Below are positions 17,208 to 26,556 of a DNA stretch of 64,000 nucleotides, one piece after another; the stretch's first letter is position 1, and each line of letters opens with the position of its first letter. Source of the DNA: an uncultured Candidatus Melainabacteria bacterium (lineage in GTDB: Bacteria > Cyanobacteriota > Vampirovibrionia > Gastranaerophilales > Gastranaerophilaceae); the NCBI GenBank assembly GCA_934693235.1, contig CAKUUY010000008.1, positions 12,966-76,965 of the forward strand, in the 5' to 3' direction. Made by a program: the position numbers and the translations under genes. Below the pieces are notes generated by a model. That model saw only the letters and a program-made list of their open reading frames with translations. It was not told the DNA's origin and made no database searches.

Positions 17208-17996
17208 TTGAGTGACTTATCCTCTCTCCAAGGGAGAGAGTTAGAGAGAGGGGGGAATTCAAATACAAGTATTGGTAAAAAGAACCAAAACCACTCAAGC
17301 GAAACGAACTTATTCACTCATTTACCTATTCACTTATTCACTTCAAAAAAACTCGCATTTACTTTGGCAGAAGTTCTTATCACCCTCGGCATCATCGGTG
17401 TTGTTGCGGCTTTGACTTTGCCTAATTTAATTCAAGAATATCAAAAAAAAGTCGCAGTTAGTGCTGCTAAAAAGGCTTATTCTATAATTAGTCAAGCGTA
17501 TTCTTTAGTTTTAAATAATAATGAAGATGGACTTGGGGTTTGTTATACTAATGATTCCAGGTGTCTTGGAGAGTTGTTTTCTCCAGTTTTAAAAGCATTA
17601 AACGGAAAACTATATATTCCAGATTCTGAAAAAGCAGAAGGATGTTGGGAAGATAATGATATTGGTATGTCAAATGAAACTCATTATTGTATTTCAGCTG
17701 TTGATGGAATTTCTTATGATTTTGATATGGAGTTTCAGAACAAAAATTTTCGCCAAGCAATTGTATATATTGATGTTAATGGTACTAAATATCCAAATGT
17801 TTTTGGAAGAGACAGGTTTGCTTTTTTTATTATGGAGTCTCGTGTTGTTCCTGCGAAACTTTTTTCATCAATTGACGAAAGTGGATATTATAACGCGAAA
17901 GCAACTTGTAATTACGGTAAAAAATTTGGAGATCGTTCTTTTTATTCCAATATAGGGTGTGCTTACGAATATATTTACGGAGAAAAAATTAATTAA
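17208..17996 (+). CDS. Prepilin-like protein with long unusual leader downstream of a G-tract
   Basis: The pilin core begins LAFTLAEVLITLGIIGVVAA at about residue 50 of this frame, then a stalk (NLIQEYQKKVAVSAAKKAY) and a C-terminal domain containing VYIDVNGTKYPNVFGRDRF and several cysteines. The frame stays open upstream to 17115, through the G-tract, but the only standard start between the tract and the pilin core is a TTG at 17208 with no SD. The 50 residues before the processing site look like translated intergenic repeats: a palindrome at 17222-17240 and a TTCACTCATTTACC-like run. Real translation may begin at ATG 17086 after a +1 slip in the tract. Product class is clear; whether this copy is expressed is open. 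Confidence 0.65.
   Translation: MSDLSSLQGRELERGGNSNTSIGKKNQNHSSETNLFTHLPIHLFTSKKLAFTLAEVLITLGIIGVVAALTLPNLIQEYQKKVAVSAAKKAYSIISQAYSLVLNNNEDGLGVCYTNDSRCLGELFSPVLKALNGKLYIPDSEKAEGCWEDNDIGMSNETHYCISAVDGISYDFDMEFQNKNFRQAIVYIDVNGTKYPNVFGRDRFAFFIMESRVVPAKLFSSIDESGYYNAKATCNYGKKFGDRSFYSNIGCAYEYIYGEKIN
17222..17240. repeat. Short palindrome between G-tract and prepilin core
   Basis: CTCTCTCC and GGAGAGAG flank AAG, followed by more GA-repeat sequence. Palindromes of this style are usually dispersed intergenic repeats, so this segment may not be selected as protein. Confidence 0.5.
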
Positions 17997-18069
17997 TTGC
18001 TTTTATGGTTTCTGCTGTTGAGAGAACAATTTGGAATGGAATTGTATTTTAGTTGGTAATATTTTTAAT

Positions 18070-18098
18070 TTGCAACAATTAAAAAAATATGTTACAAT
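18070..18098 (+). promoter_or_regulatory. Promoter of the CpaE-like gene
   Basis: TTGCAA at 18070-18075, a 17-base spacer and TACAAT at 18093-18098 with extended TG. The hexamer ends six bases before the ATG at 18105, giving a predicted leaderless transcript. Confidence 0.65.
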
Positions 18099-18104
18099 CA
18101 CTAT

Positions 18105-19274
18105 ATGAGTCAAACTATACCTACAATTGTTATAACGGAACAAGATAGTACTGCAGAGCTTTTGAAATTATACCTTGAAGAATTTGACGGTTTTTCTTAT
18201 TTGGCTGCCGTTTCTGATTATTCAAAAGCTTTTAATGGGATAAAAGAACTTCAAAAAGCTCTTGTAATAATTGATGTTTCTGATTATCCGGAGCAAGCAT
18301 TGAATTTTGTTTCCAAATTGTCTACGGATTATCCGGATTGCCGTGTTGTCGTTTTATCTGATAAGCCGGATGTTGATTTAGTCATTCGAGCAATGAGAGT
18401 TGGTGCGTCTGATTTTTTGGCTTTGCCAGTAATAAAAAAAGATTTTCTTGAGGTTTTGACTAAAACTTATAATGACATAACAGGTGGAAAACAAAAAAAA
18501 TCAAAATGTCGCGTGATTACAGTATATTCAAATAAAGGCGGTGTAGGCAAAACTTCAGTTGCAACTAATTTGGCTTATGAATTAGCTAAAATTACAAAAG
18601 AAAATGTTGCATTGATAGATTTGAATTTTCAACTAGGAGATGTAACAACATTTTTGGATCTGAAACCATCGTTTAATATCTCTTATATGTTGCAAAATTT
18701 GGATAAAATTAATGAAGATTTTCTTCTTTCGACTTTGGAAAAATATAAAAATACAAGTCTTTATGTTTTGGCAGATCCTCCATTTTTTAAGCAAGTTGAT
18801 GATGTGTCGTCCAAAGATATTACGCATTTGTTTAATATTTTGAGGGAAACTTTTTCTTACGTAATCGTTGATACGTCAGTTGGCTTTGATAAAAAATCAA
18901 TGACAGCGCTTGAAAATTCTGATATGATTTTTCTCGTTTCAATAGTAAATTTGCCTGCTATAAGGAATTGTCAACGTTGTTTAGAATTGTTCGACAAATT
19001 TGGTTTGGGTAATGATAAGGTGCAAGTATTAATAAATCGTTTTATGGAAAATGATGAAATTAAGTCGGAAGACGTTGAAGAAGCTCTTGATAAGAAGCTT
19101 TATTGGAAAATTCCGAACAATTATTTCACTATGATGTCGGCTATTAATAAAGGTGTTCCTGTTTCGGATATAAATCCGGATTCCAATGTCGCGTTGAGCT
19201 ACAAAAGTTTAGCTTTGATAGTTTCTGATAGCATTTATAGACAAAATTTAACCCAGAAAAATAGAAAGGTATAG
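18105..19274 (+). CDS. CpaE/TadZ-like receiver-ParA ATPase
   Basis: 389 residues. The first ~120 form a receiver-like domain with ALVIIDVSDYP at the phosphoacceptor position. From ~140 follows a MinD/ParA-type ATPase: VYSNKGGVGKTSVATNLAYE (deviant Walker A), VALIDLNFQLGDVTTFLDLK, and YVIVDTSVGFD. This two-domain order is that of CpaE/TadZ, which positions Flp/Tad pilus machinery at the inner membrane. The next gene, three bases later, is a CpaF-like ATPase, supporting a pilus or secretion role. No TadB/C, secretin or Flp pilin gene is in the window. A generic polar-localisation ATPase is the main alternative. Confidence 0.82.
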   Translation: MSQTIPTIVITEQDSTAELLKLYLEEFDGFSYLAAVSDYSKAFNGIKELQKALVIIDVSDYPEQALNFVSKLSTDYPDCRVVVLSDKPDVDLVIRAMRVGASDFLALPVIKKDFLEVLTKTYNDITGGKQKKSKCRVITVYSNKGGVGKTSVATNLAYELAKITKENVALIDLNFQLGDVTTFLDLKPSFNISYMLQNLDKINEDFLLSTLEKYKNTSLYVLADPPFFKQVDDVSSKDITHLFNILRETFSYVIVDTSVGFDKKSMTALENSDMIFLVSIVNLPAIRNCQRCLELFDKFGLGNDKVQVLINRFMENDEIKSEDVEEALDKKLYWKIPNNYFTMMSAINKGVPVSDINPDSNVALSYKSLALIVSDSIYRQNLTQKNRKV

Positions 19275-19277
19275 TCG

Positions 19278-20609
19278 GTGTTAGAAAATAGCAAATTAAG
19301 TAATAGGTTTAAAAAAACTGAAAAAAAAGAAATAAAGATACCGGCTAAGTTATCTTTTTATCAAAAGAAATCAAACTCAGAGCAAGAAAAAATAGAATCG
19401 GAGAACCAAGGCATTCAAGAGAATGAGTGTTTTATTGCAAAAGAAGCTATAAAAAAAGAATTAATTGCAAAAATTGAATCAATTCCTGTATGGGGAGAGT
19501 ATTCCGAAGATAAACAAAAAGAACTTATAAGAACTTTTATTGAAAGTAAGTTTGCAACCGGAAATTTAAGTTTTTCTGATGATGAAAAAGCAGACTTTAT
19601 TGAAAATTTGTATTCATCTATAATGGGCTTTGGTCCTTTAGGTTATTTAATAGCTCAAGAAAATGTTTCAGCAATATTTGTAAATGGAATAAATAGTGTA
19701 CATATTGAAATTGGTGGTAGAATTCTTAATACAGAGATGTCGCTTGCAGATGAACAATTGCACTTGATTCTCAATTATATTTCGACGATTACAGGGAAAA
19801 AGATTGACAATTCAAAGTATGTTTGGAATGTAAAGTATAATGATTTAATAATTTCAATTATAACTAAAGATATTTCTATATCAGGAATAAATATTTTAAT
19901 TAGAAAAACCAAAAATATTGATTTGGATTACATTATGGATAATTCATTTGTTTCTAAAAGTGTTTTGGATTTTGTTATTAATGCAATATCTGAAAAGAAA
20001 AACATTATACTTTCTGGGGATATAAATGTAGGAAAGACAACTTTTTTAGGAGTATTAATCAATGCTGTAATTTCTAATAAGAGAGCGATTTTATTAGAAA
20101 AAGATTGTCAACTTGAAATTAAGTCAAAATCTTTTATGCAATTTAAAGTTGGTAATAAATTGGCAGATTTTGAAGATGTTTTTGAAAATATTTTGAAATT
20201 GGAACCTGAATACATAATTTCTGATTTGAATGAATGTATACCGTTGTATTCTGAAAGAAATGGGTATATAGCTACATTGAGAGCGAATTCTATAGATGCT
20301 GCAATATCAAAACTTGTAAAGAGTTATATTGTAAAAGATTGTATGTCAGAAAAGCTAGCGAAAACTACAGTTTTAACAAATTATGATTATATTATTCAAA
20401 TTAATAAGTCTGATGATGGGAAAAGATGTTTAACCTCGATTGTTGAATTGACTCCGGCAAGAACTGCGGCATTGTCTGTTAAAATAGTTTCAAAATTGGA
20501 AAACGGGCGCTATATTAATGAGTTTCCGCAGCCTTTGACTTCAATTCGTACTGAGGCTTTATTTTCGCAATCAGGTTCGATGTCTTCTCGTTTTTATCAG
20601 AAGATGTAG
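19278..20609 (+). CDS. Divergent CpaF/TadA-like secretion ATPase
   Basis: 443 residues, GTG start three bases after the CpaE-like stop. Residues 1-60 are lysine-rich and disordered-looking. MGFGPLGYLIAQENVSAIFVNGINSVHIE matches the CpaF N-terminal domain in character, and ILSGDINVGKTTFLG near residue 247 is Walker A. Other CpaF hallmarks are altered. The arginine-rich LPDGSRV segment reads VKYNDLIISI, the Walker B region is YIISDLNE instead of IIVGEVRG, and the histidine box TTIHANS reads ATLRANS. It would be a hexameric motor for pilus assembly if active, but it may be a degenerate or regulatory ATPase. Its last 95 bases overlap the opposite-strand gene. Confidence 0.72.
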   Translation: MLENSKLSNRFKKTEKKEIKIPAKLSFYQKKSNSEQEKIESENQGIQENECFIAKEAIKKELIAKIESIPVWGEYSEDKQKELIRTFIESKFATGNLSFSDDEKADFIENLYSSIMGFGPLGYLIAQENVSAIFVNGINSVHIEIGGRILNTEMSLADEQLHLILNYISTITGKKIDNSKYVWNVKYNDLIISIITKDISISGINILIRKTKNIDLDYIMDNSFVSKSVLDFVINAISEKKNIILSGDINVGKTTFLGVLINAVISNKRAILLEKDCQLEIKSKSFMQFKVGNKLADFEDVFENILKLEPEYIISDLNECIPLYSERNGYIATLRANSIDAAISKLVKSYIVKDCMSEKLAKTTVLTNYDYIIQINKSDDGKRCLTSIVELTPARTAALSVKIVSKLENGRYINEFPQPLTSIRTEALFSQSGSMSSRFYQKM

Positions 20610-21636
20610 GTGTTTTTTTCATATTATTGAATATTGTTTTCATGTTGGATTCATTTACAAATCCCTCTGAAATTTGGTCAATTCCTGGGCTAATAAATTT
20701 TTTCATGATTTGTTTGTCGACAAAGTTGTTTATTGGATTTGCAAGCAAAATTAAAGCAGTAAAACCTCCGAGAGTTTTTAATAATTTGTTTTTAAATATC
20801 AGTGATTTTTGATATTCGATTAGTGCATTTCTTGTAGCTTGATGCGCGTAATCTCCATCTTTGTACATTTCTTTTATTGATGGAAGAGTTTTTTTGTATT
20901 TTTTATAAATTCTGTACGGAATTTTATGCTTATCTTCGTTTTTTAGAGCATTAAGAATATCAAATGTGTTTTTTGCGTTTGCTTCTGCAAAGGTTAAAAT
21001 CTTGGCTATATCGGCTGATAGTAGAATATATCTTTGAGTAAATAGTTTATTCCAAGTTCTTTTGAAGATGTTTGCGGTTCTTTTTTCACTTAGCCTTGAG
21101 TGGATTTTATTTTCAAGAGTAGTTTTTATTACTTTGTTAAATTCTTCATAACTATTAAGAGCTGAACCATGAGCTTGAACAATAACGCTTTTGGTATGCT
21201 TATAAACGGCATCCTTTGTGTTTCCGTTAATTCCCCATTTGTCAAATTGTGCTAGAGGTGAAATTGCACTTTGGGCTGCAAAAATAACCGCAGGCAAAGC
21301 AATTAGGGATGTCATTCCCTGAAAAATAGCCCGTTTAAGAGCTCTTTTCCCACTTGGTTTGTAACGGTCTTTGTCATTTTTATATTTGTCATAAATGTCA
21401 GCTCCCAAGTACATAAATGTTGGTGCCCAAAGAGCAGCACCAAGTCTTGGCGCAATTTCTGAAATTGCTGTTCCAATTTCGTTTGAATAGGACATTAATA
21501 CAGGTATTTTTTTGTTTAGCGGATCCTGATATTTGTGTTTTTTCCCTCTACTGTTAGTATTCTGTTTTTGTGTATGCTCAATTGATGGTTTAATTTGATT
21601 TACAGAGCAAATTGTGTTTATCAATTTTGGTACCAT
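20515..21636 (-). CDS. Hypothetical membrane protein
   Basis: 373 residues. Residues ~50-75 and ~105-130 contain hydrophobic, alanine-rich segments (APRLGAALWAPTFMYLG; GMTSLIALPAVIFAA). A third hydrophobic stretch near 300 reads LGGFTALILLANPINNF. Between them is a long charged helical region. The N-terminal 40 residues are polar and lysine-rich, without a signal peptide. I recognise no family. It converges on the CpaF-like gene with a 95-base tail-to-tail overlap, so the last ~30 codons of both genes share DNA. The start ATG at 21636 has no strong SD. Confidence 0.6.
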   Translation of the reverse strand: MVPKLINTICSVNQIKPSIEHTQKQNTNSRGKKHKYQDPLNKKIPVLMSYSNEIGTAISEIAPRLGAALWAPTFMYLGADIYDKYKNDKDRYKPSGKRALKRAIFQGMTSLIALPAVIFAAQSAISPLAQFDKWGINGNTKDAVYKHTKSVIVQAHGSALNSYEEFNKVIKTTLENKIHSRLSEKRTANIFKRTWNKLFTQRYILLSADIAKILTFAEANAKNTFDILNALKNEDKHKIPYRIYKKYKKTLPSIKEMYKDGDYAHQATRNALIEYQKSLIFKNKLLKTLGGFTALILLANPINNFVDKQIMKKFISPGIDQISEGFVNESNMKTIFNNMKKTPTSSDKNEKTSNLIAKIKPQYELKSKAAETH

Positions 21637-21710
21637 GCCAGTAATTTTTAACTATAGTCAACTATATATAACCACGTAAAAAATTTTTTTGCTAGTATTT
21701 TTGCTTAATG

Positions 21711-21716
21711 TATAAT
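21711..21716 (+). promoter_or_regulatory. -10 element of uvrB
   Basis: TATAAT at 21711-21716, preceded directly by TG and, 16 bases upstream, by TTGCTA. It ends six bases before the ATG at 21723. The ATG at 21708 overlaps this element and is therefore an unlikely start. Confidence 0.55.
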
Positions 21717-21722
21717 TTTGTT

Positions 21723-23714
21723 ATGGAAAGAAAATTTAAAATTCATTCAAAATATAAACCTGCAGGAGATCAACCAAAAGCGATAGAGGAATTGGTAGAA
21801 GGAATTAATGCTGGAGAAGATGCTCAAACCTTGCTTGGTATAACAGGTTCTGGTAAAACTTTTACTATTGCGAATGTAATTGAAAAGGTACAAAAGCCTA
21901 CACTTATTATTGCTCATAATAAAACTCTTGCAGCTCAATTGTATAATGAATTTAAAGAACTTTTTCCAGATAATGCAGTTGAATATTTTATAAGTTATTA
22001 CGATTATTATCAGCCGGAAGCTTATATTCCGAGAACTGATACTTTTATTGAAAAATCAGCATCTATTAATGAAGAAATTGATAGACTTCGGCATAACGCA
22101 ACAAGGTGCTTGTATGAACGAAATGATGTAATTATTGTTGCTTCTGTCAGCTGTATTTATGGTTTGGGATTGCCGGAAAACTATTTTAAGGGTTCTGTTG
22201 AACTAAACGTTGGCGATGAAATTGAGCGTGACGATTTATTGAAACATTTGGTTAGTGTACAGTATACAAGGAACGATCTTGTCTTGGAACGTTCGACATT
22301 CAGAGCTCGAGGTGATATTGTCGAAGTTATGCCGGCGTATGAAAAAATTATCACAAGAATTTATTTTTTTGGAGATGAAATTGAAAAAATTGTAAAAATA
22401 GATAATGTAACAGGTGAAGTTCTTGAAACTCCGGAATCAGTAGTTATTTATCCTGCGGTGCATTATATTTCAAACGATGAAAATGTTGACGAAACAATTA
22501 AACTAATAAAAGAAGAATTGCAACACCGTTTGGTTGAACTACAAAATCAAAATAAACTTGTTGAAGCACAAAGACTTGAACAACGCGTAAAATATGATAT
22601 TGAAATGATTAAAGAAATGGGTTATTGTTCAGGAATAGAAAACTATTCAAGAATTATTGAACGTAGACCTGTGGGTTCAGCTCCGGCGACTCTTTTGGAT
22701 TATTTTCAAGGAGATTTCTTGACTGTTATTGACGAATCTCATGTTACTTTGCCACAGTTGAAAGGAATGTATCATGGAGATGCTTCAAGAAAATCAACAT
22801 TAATCGATTATGGATTCAGATTACCATGTGCTAGGGATAACAGACCTTTAAAAAATGAAGAATTTTTCAAAAAAGTTCACCAAAAAATTTATATTTCTGC
22901 AACGCCTGCTGAATTTGAACGTCAAACTTCATCTCGATTGGTAGAGCAAATTATCAGGCCGACGGGGCTTGTTGACCCTAAAATATCAGTTAGGCCGATT
23001 GAATCACAAATCAATGACCTGAAAGCAGAAATTCAAAAACGTGTAGAAAAGAATGAAAGAGTTTTGATAACCACTTTGACAAAACGTATGGCGGAAGATT
23101 TAACTGATTTCTTTATTCAAGAAGGAATAAAAGTTCGCTATTTGCATAGTGAAATTCAGTCTTTAGAACGTGTAGAAATTCTCAGAGATTTAAGATTAGG
23201 AGAATTTGATGTTTTGATTGGTGTAAACCTGTTGAGGGAAGGACTTGATATTCCGGAAGTTTCTCTTGTTGCAATAATGGATGCTGATAAGGAGGGATTT
23301 TTGCGTTCAGAAACAAGTTTAATTCAAACAATCGGTCGTGCGGCTCGTAATGCTTGCGGTGAAGTTATTATGTACGCAGATAGAATGACAGAATCTATGG
23401 AAAATGCAATTAACGAGACAGAAAGACGTCGCAAAATCCAAATGGATTACAATAAAAAATACGGTATAATTCCGCAAACTATTAAAAAACCTATTGAAAA
23501 CAATCTGTTGTCGCTTGTCGCAAGTTATCGAGATTTGGAAGACATTGTTGCAGAAGAAATGGTTGATATGGGTATAGATAAAAAAGATTTACCTAAACTT
23601 ATAGATAAGCTTGAAAAAGATATGCATAAAGCGGCAAAAATTCTTGATTTTGAGCGAGCAGCAGAAATTCGCGACAAGCTAAAAAAGATGCGCGAAATGC
23701 TAGATAAAAAATAA
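21723..23714 (+). CDS. uvrB: Excinuclease ABC subunit B
   Basis: 663 residues from ATG 21723. UvrB is the damage-verifying helicase-like subunit of nucleotide excision repair, loaded by UvrA and recruiting UvrC. Motifs run in order: [14 protein letters not shown], Walker [17 protein letters not shown], the damage-binding hairpin [18 protein letters not shown]-box-like [11 protein letters not shown], motif [18 protein letters not shown], and the C-terminal UVR domain ([20 protein letters not shown]) that binds UvrC. The longer reading from 21708 would place the start inside the -10 element. uvrA and uvrC are not nearby. No LexA box is apparent to me. Confidence 0.96.
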   Translation: MERKFKIHSKYKPAGDQPKAIEELVEGINAGEDAQTLLGITGSGKTFTIANVIEKVQKPTLIIAHNKTLAAQLYNEFKELFPDNAVEYFISYYDYYQPEAYIPRTDTFIEKSASINEEIDRLRHNATRCLYERNDVIIVASVSCIYGLGLPENYFKGSVELNVGDEIERDDLLKHLVSVQYTRNDLVLERSTFRARGDIVEVMPAYEKIITRIYFFGDEIEKIVKIDNVTGEVLETPESVVIYPAVHYISNDENVDETIKLIKEELQHRLVELQNQNKLVEAQRLEQRVKYDIEMIKEMGYCSGIENYSRIIERRPVGSAPATLLDYFQGDFLTVIDESHVTLPQLKGMYHGDASRKSTLIDYGFRLPCARDNRPLKNEEFFKKVHQKIYISATPAEFERQTSSRLVEQIIRPTGLVDPKISVRPIESQINDLKAEIQKRVEKNERVLITTLTKRMAEDLTDFFIQEGIKVRYLHSEIQSLERVEILRDLRLGEFDVLIGVNLLREGLDIPEVSLVAIMDADKEGFLRSETSLIQTIGRAARNACGEVIMYADRMTESMENAINETERRRKIQMDYNKKYGIIPQTIKKPIENNLLSLVASYRDLEDIVAEEMVDMGIDKKDLPKLIDKLEKDMHKAAKILDFERAAEIRDKLKKMREMLDKK

Positions 23715-23822
23715 GGAAAAATTGGGAAAGTAAAAAGGTTGAAAATTATTGAACAGAAAATCTAAAACAGACTTTTTTACTTTATCTAATTTATAATTAA
23801 CATATAGACAGTATTACCAAAG

Positions 23823-23857
23823 AAAAAACGAACGAGAAATCTCGTTCGTTTTTTTAT
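23823..23857. terminator. Bidirectional terminator between uvrB and clpB
   Basis: A 15-bp perfect stem including CGAACGAGA and TCTCGTTCG, with an A-run on one side and a T-run on the other, lies between these convergent genes. Confidence 0.92.
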
Positions 23858-23875
23858 AAAGTTCCAATTTTATTG

Positions 23876-26470
23876 TTATTTTCTAAAAACAATTTCGTCG
23901 TTATCTACATCAATTATGACTTTATCACCACGTAAGAACTTTTGCGCCAAGATTTGTTTTGATAAAGGATTTTCAATTAATTGGCGAATTACTCGTTTCA
24001 ATGGCCTTGCTCCATATACAGGATTAAATCCGCGCGTTGCAAGAAATTCTTTTGCATCGGGTGTTATTTCAAATTCTAACTCTTGATCCTTTAACAACCT
24101 TCTCAAGTAATCCATTTGAATATCGACGATTTTCGTTAAATCTTTCATATTAAGAGCTTTAAAGAAGATTGTTTCATCAATTCTGTTCAAAAATTCAGGT
24201 TTGAAACGACTTCTTAAAACCTCCATAACCTTTTCTTTAGTGTCTTCAAAAGACTGTGGATTACCCATTGAATTTAGTGTGTTTTCAAGAATGATGTCGC
24301 TTCCGATGTTTGAAGTCATAATGATAAGGGTGTTTTTGAAATCAACAGTTCTTCCTTTGCTATCAGTTAAACGGCCGTCATCAAAGATTTGCAACATAAT
24401 GTTGAAGACATCCGGATGAGCTTTTTCTATTTCATCAAAAAGTACAACTGAATAAGGTTTACGACGAACAGCTTCTGTCAATTGACCACCTTCATCATAA
24501 CCGACGTATCCCGGAGGAGCTCCGACAAGTCTTGAAACATTATGTTTTTCCATATATTCAGACATATCAATACGAATTAAAGCATCTTCGTCATTGAACA
24601 TAAATTCTGCCAATGATTTTGCAAGTTCAGTTTTCCCAACACCTGTCGGACCAAGGAATAAAAATGTTCCAATTGGACGTTTAGGGTCTTTCAATCCTGA
24701 ACGAGCACGACGAATGGCATCAGAAACAGTGTCTACTGCTTCTTCCTGACCAACAAGCCGTTTGTGAAGAATATCTTCCATATTCAATAATTTTTGTTTT
24801 TCGCTTTCGACAAGTTTGGTTACAGGAATTCCAGTCCATTTGCTTACAACATTTGCGATATCGTCTTCTGTAATTTCTTCTTTAAGAAGTTTATTATCAG
24901 ATTTCTCTTTGTTTTGAACTGCTTTTAATTGTTTTTCAAGTTCAAGAAGTTTTCCGTATTTTAATTCTGCAGCAGTTTGCAAATCTGTGTTACGTTCCGC
25001 TTCATCTATTTTGGCTTTAACTTGTTCTATTTCTTCTTTAATTCCAGCTTCGCCAGTGATAGATGCTTTTTCTTGTTCCCATTGAGCTTTAAGTTTGCTT
25101 ATTTTGCCCTCAAGTTCATTGATTTGTTTTGTTAAATCTTCAACTTTAGCTTTGGCATCGTCATCATCTTCTTTTTTTAAGGCTTCGCGTTCAATCTCAA
25201 ATTGAATTTTTTGACGCATCATTTTATCAATTTCTTCAGGCATTGAATCAATTTCAATTCTTAATGAAGATGCTGCCTCATCAATTAAATCAATTGCTTT
25301 ATCAGGAAGAAATCTATCTGTAATATATCTGTCAGAAAGCTTTGCAGCTGCAATAAGAGCGCTATCAAGAATTCTAATCCCATGGTGAACTTCATACTTT
25401 TCTTTCAAACCACGCAAGATAGAAATTGTGTCTTCAACAGACGGTTCACCAACCAATACAGGTTGAAAACGTCTCTCTAATGCTGGATCTTTTTCGATAT
25501 ATTTGCGGTATTCGTTAACTGTTGTGGCTCCGATTGTTCTTAAAACTCCACGAGCAAGCATAGGTTTTAACAAGTTGCCTGCATCCATAGAACCTTCTGT
25601 TGCCCCTGCTCCGACAACAGTATGTAATTCATCGATAAACATAACGATTTCACCGTTTGAATTTTCAACTTCTTTTAATACCGCTTTTAAACGTTCTTCA
25701 AATTCTCCTCTGAATTTAGCTCCGGCAACTAACGCCCCCATATCAAGAGAAACAAGTTTTACGTCTTTCAAACTCTCAGGGACATCACCTCTAACTATAC
25801 GTTGAGCTAAACCTTCTACTATCGCGGTTTTCCCAACACCCGGTTCGCCGATTAGGACAGGGTTGTTTTTCGTTCTTCTATTCAAAACTTGGATTATTCG
25901 TCTAACTTCTTCATCTCTACCTATTACGGGGTCTAATTTCCCTTTTCTGGCAAGAGCTGTTAGGTCTGTTGAAAATTTTTCCAAAGCTTTCATATTTTCT
26001 TCTGCATTTTTATTATCCACTTTTTTATTACCTCTAATTTTTTTCATTGCATTTAAAATTTTGTTAGCATCTACTCCAAATGTTTTCAATACCGATTGAA
26101 TTTCACTTCCGTCAAGTTTCGCCATGGCAAGTAGGATGTCTTCCACACTAACAAATTCATCTTTTAGTTCCTGAGCTTGTTCTGCTGCCAAATCAAGAAG
26201 TCTGTATGTCTCGTTTGCCATATATACTTGACCAGACGGAGGACCGGAAATTGTCGGATAAGAATTTAGCATTTGAGAAATTTTATTGATAAAATTTTGA
26301 TTTAACAGTTTTAATTCTGTCAAATAATCTCGGATAATTCCTTCTCCTTTTATCATTGCAAACATAATGTGCGCTGGTTGTAATTCAGAGTTTTTATGAC
26401 TTTGCATTACAGCTCCGGCAGAATTTAGTAACTCTTGAGAATAATTTGTAAATTTTTCAAAATCAGGCAT
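23876..26470 (-). CDS. clpB: ATP-dependent disaggregase ClpB
   Basis: 864 residues, the full ClpB length. Residues 1-145 are the double Clp-N repeat. AAA module 1 has [19 protein letters not shown]. Residues ~400-520 are the long charged coiled-coil middle domain that docks DnaK and distinguishes ClpB from ClpA/C. AAA module 2 has [20 protein letters not shown] and [17 protein letters not shown]. It extracts polypeptides from aggregates together with DnaK/DnaJ/GrpE. No IGF/L ClpP-binding loop was seen. SD AAAGGAG precedes the ATG. I looked upstream for a CIRCE inverted repeat and did not find one. Confidence 0.97.
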   Translation of the reverse strand: MPDFEKFTNYSQELLNSAGAVMQSHKNSELQPAHIMFAMIKGEGIIRDYLTELKLLNQNFINKISQMLNSYPTISGPPSGQVYMANETYRLLDLAAEQAQELKDEFVSVEDILLAMAKLDGSEIQSVLKTFGVDANKILNAMKKIRGNKKVDNKNAEENMKALEKFSTDLTALARKGKLDPVIGRDEEVRRIIQVLNRRTKNNPVLIGEPGVGKTAIVEGLAQRIVRGDVPESLKDVKLVSLDMGALVAGAKFRGEFEERLKAVLKEVENSNGEIVMFIDELHTVVGAGATEGSMDAGNLLKPMLARGVLRTIGATTVNEYRKYIEKDPALERRFQPVLVGEPSVEDTISILRGLKEKYEVHHGIRILDSALIAAAKLSDRYITDRFLPDKAIDLIDEAASSLRIEIDSMPEEIDKMMRQKIQFEIEREALKKEDDDDAKAKVEDLTKQINELEGKISKLKAQWEQEKASITGEAGIKEEIEQVKAKIDEAERNTDLQTAAELKYGKLLELEKQLKAVQNKEKSDNKLLKEEITEDDIANVVSKWTGIPVTKLVESEKQKLLNMEDILHKRLVGQEEAVDTVSDAIRRARSGLKDPKRPIGTFLFLGPTGVGKTELAKSLAEFMFNDEDALIRIDMSEYMEKHNVSRLVGAPPGYVGYDEGGQLTEAVRRKPYSVVLFDEIEKAHPDVFNIMLQIFDDGRLTDSKGRTVDFKNTLIIMTSNIGSDIILENTLNSMGNPQSFEDTKEKVMEVLRSRFKPEFLNRIDETIFFKALNMKDLTKIVDIQMDYLRRLLKDQELEFEITPDAKEFLATRGFNPVYGARPLKRVIRQLIENPLSKQILAQKFLRGDKVIIDVDNDEIVFRK

Positions 26471-26556
26471 AAAACCTCAACTCCTTTTTTCAAAATATCT
26501 ATAATTATATTTTAACGTGATTTTTTGAAAAGTCATTGAAATTAATTTTTATTTAA

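Noticed and set aside
17044..17298. Reverse-strand frame with a CPPPDD run
   Set aside because: The prolines are the translated complement of the ten-G tract and the frame crosses a terminator and a palindrome; the same happens at 12643-12900.
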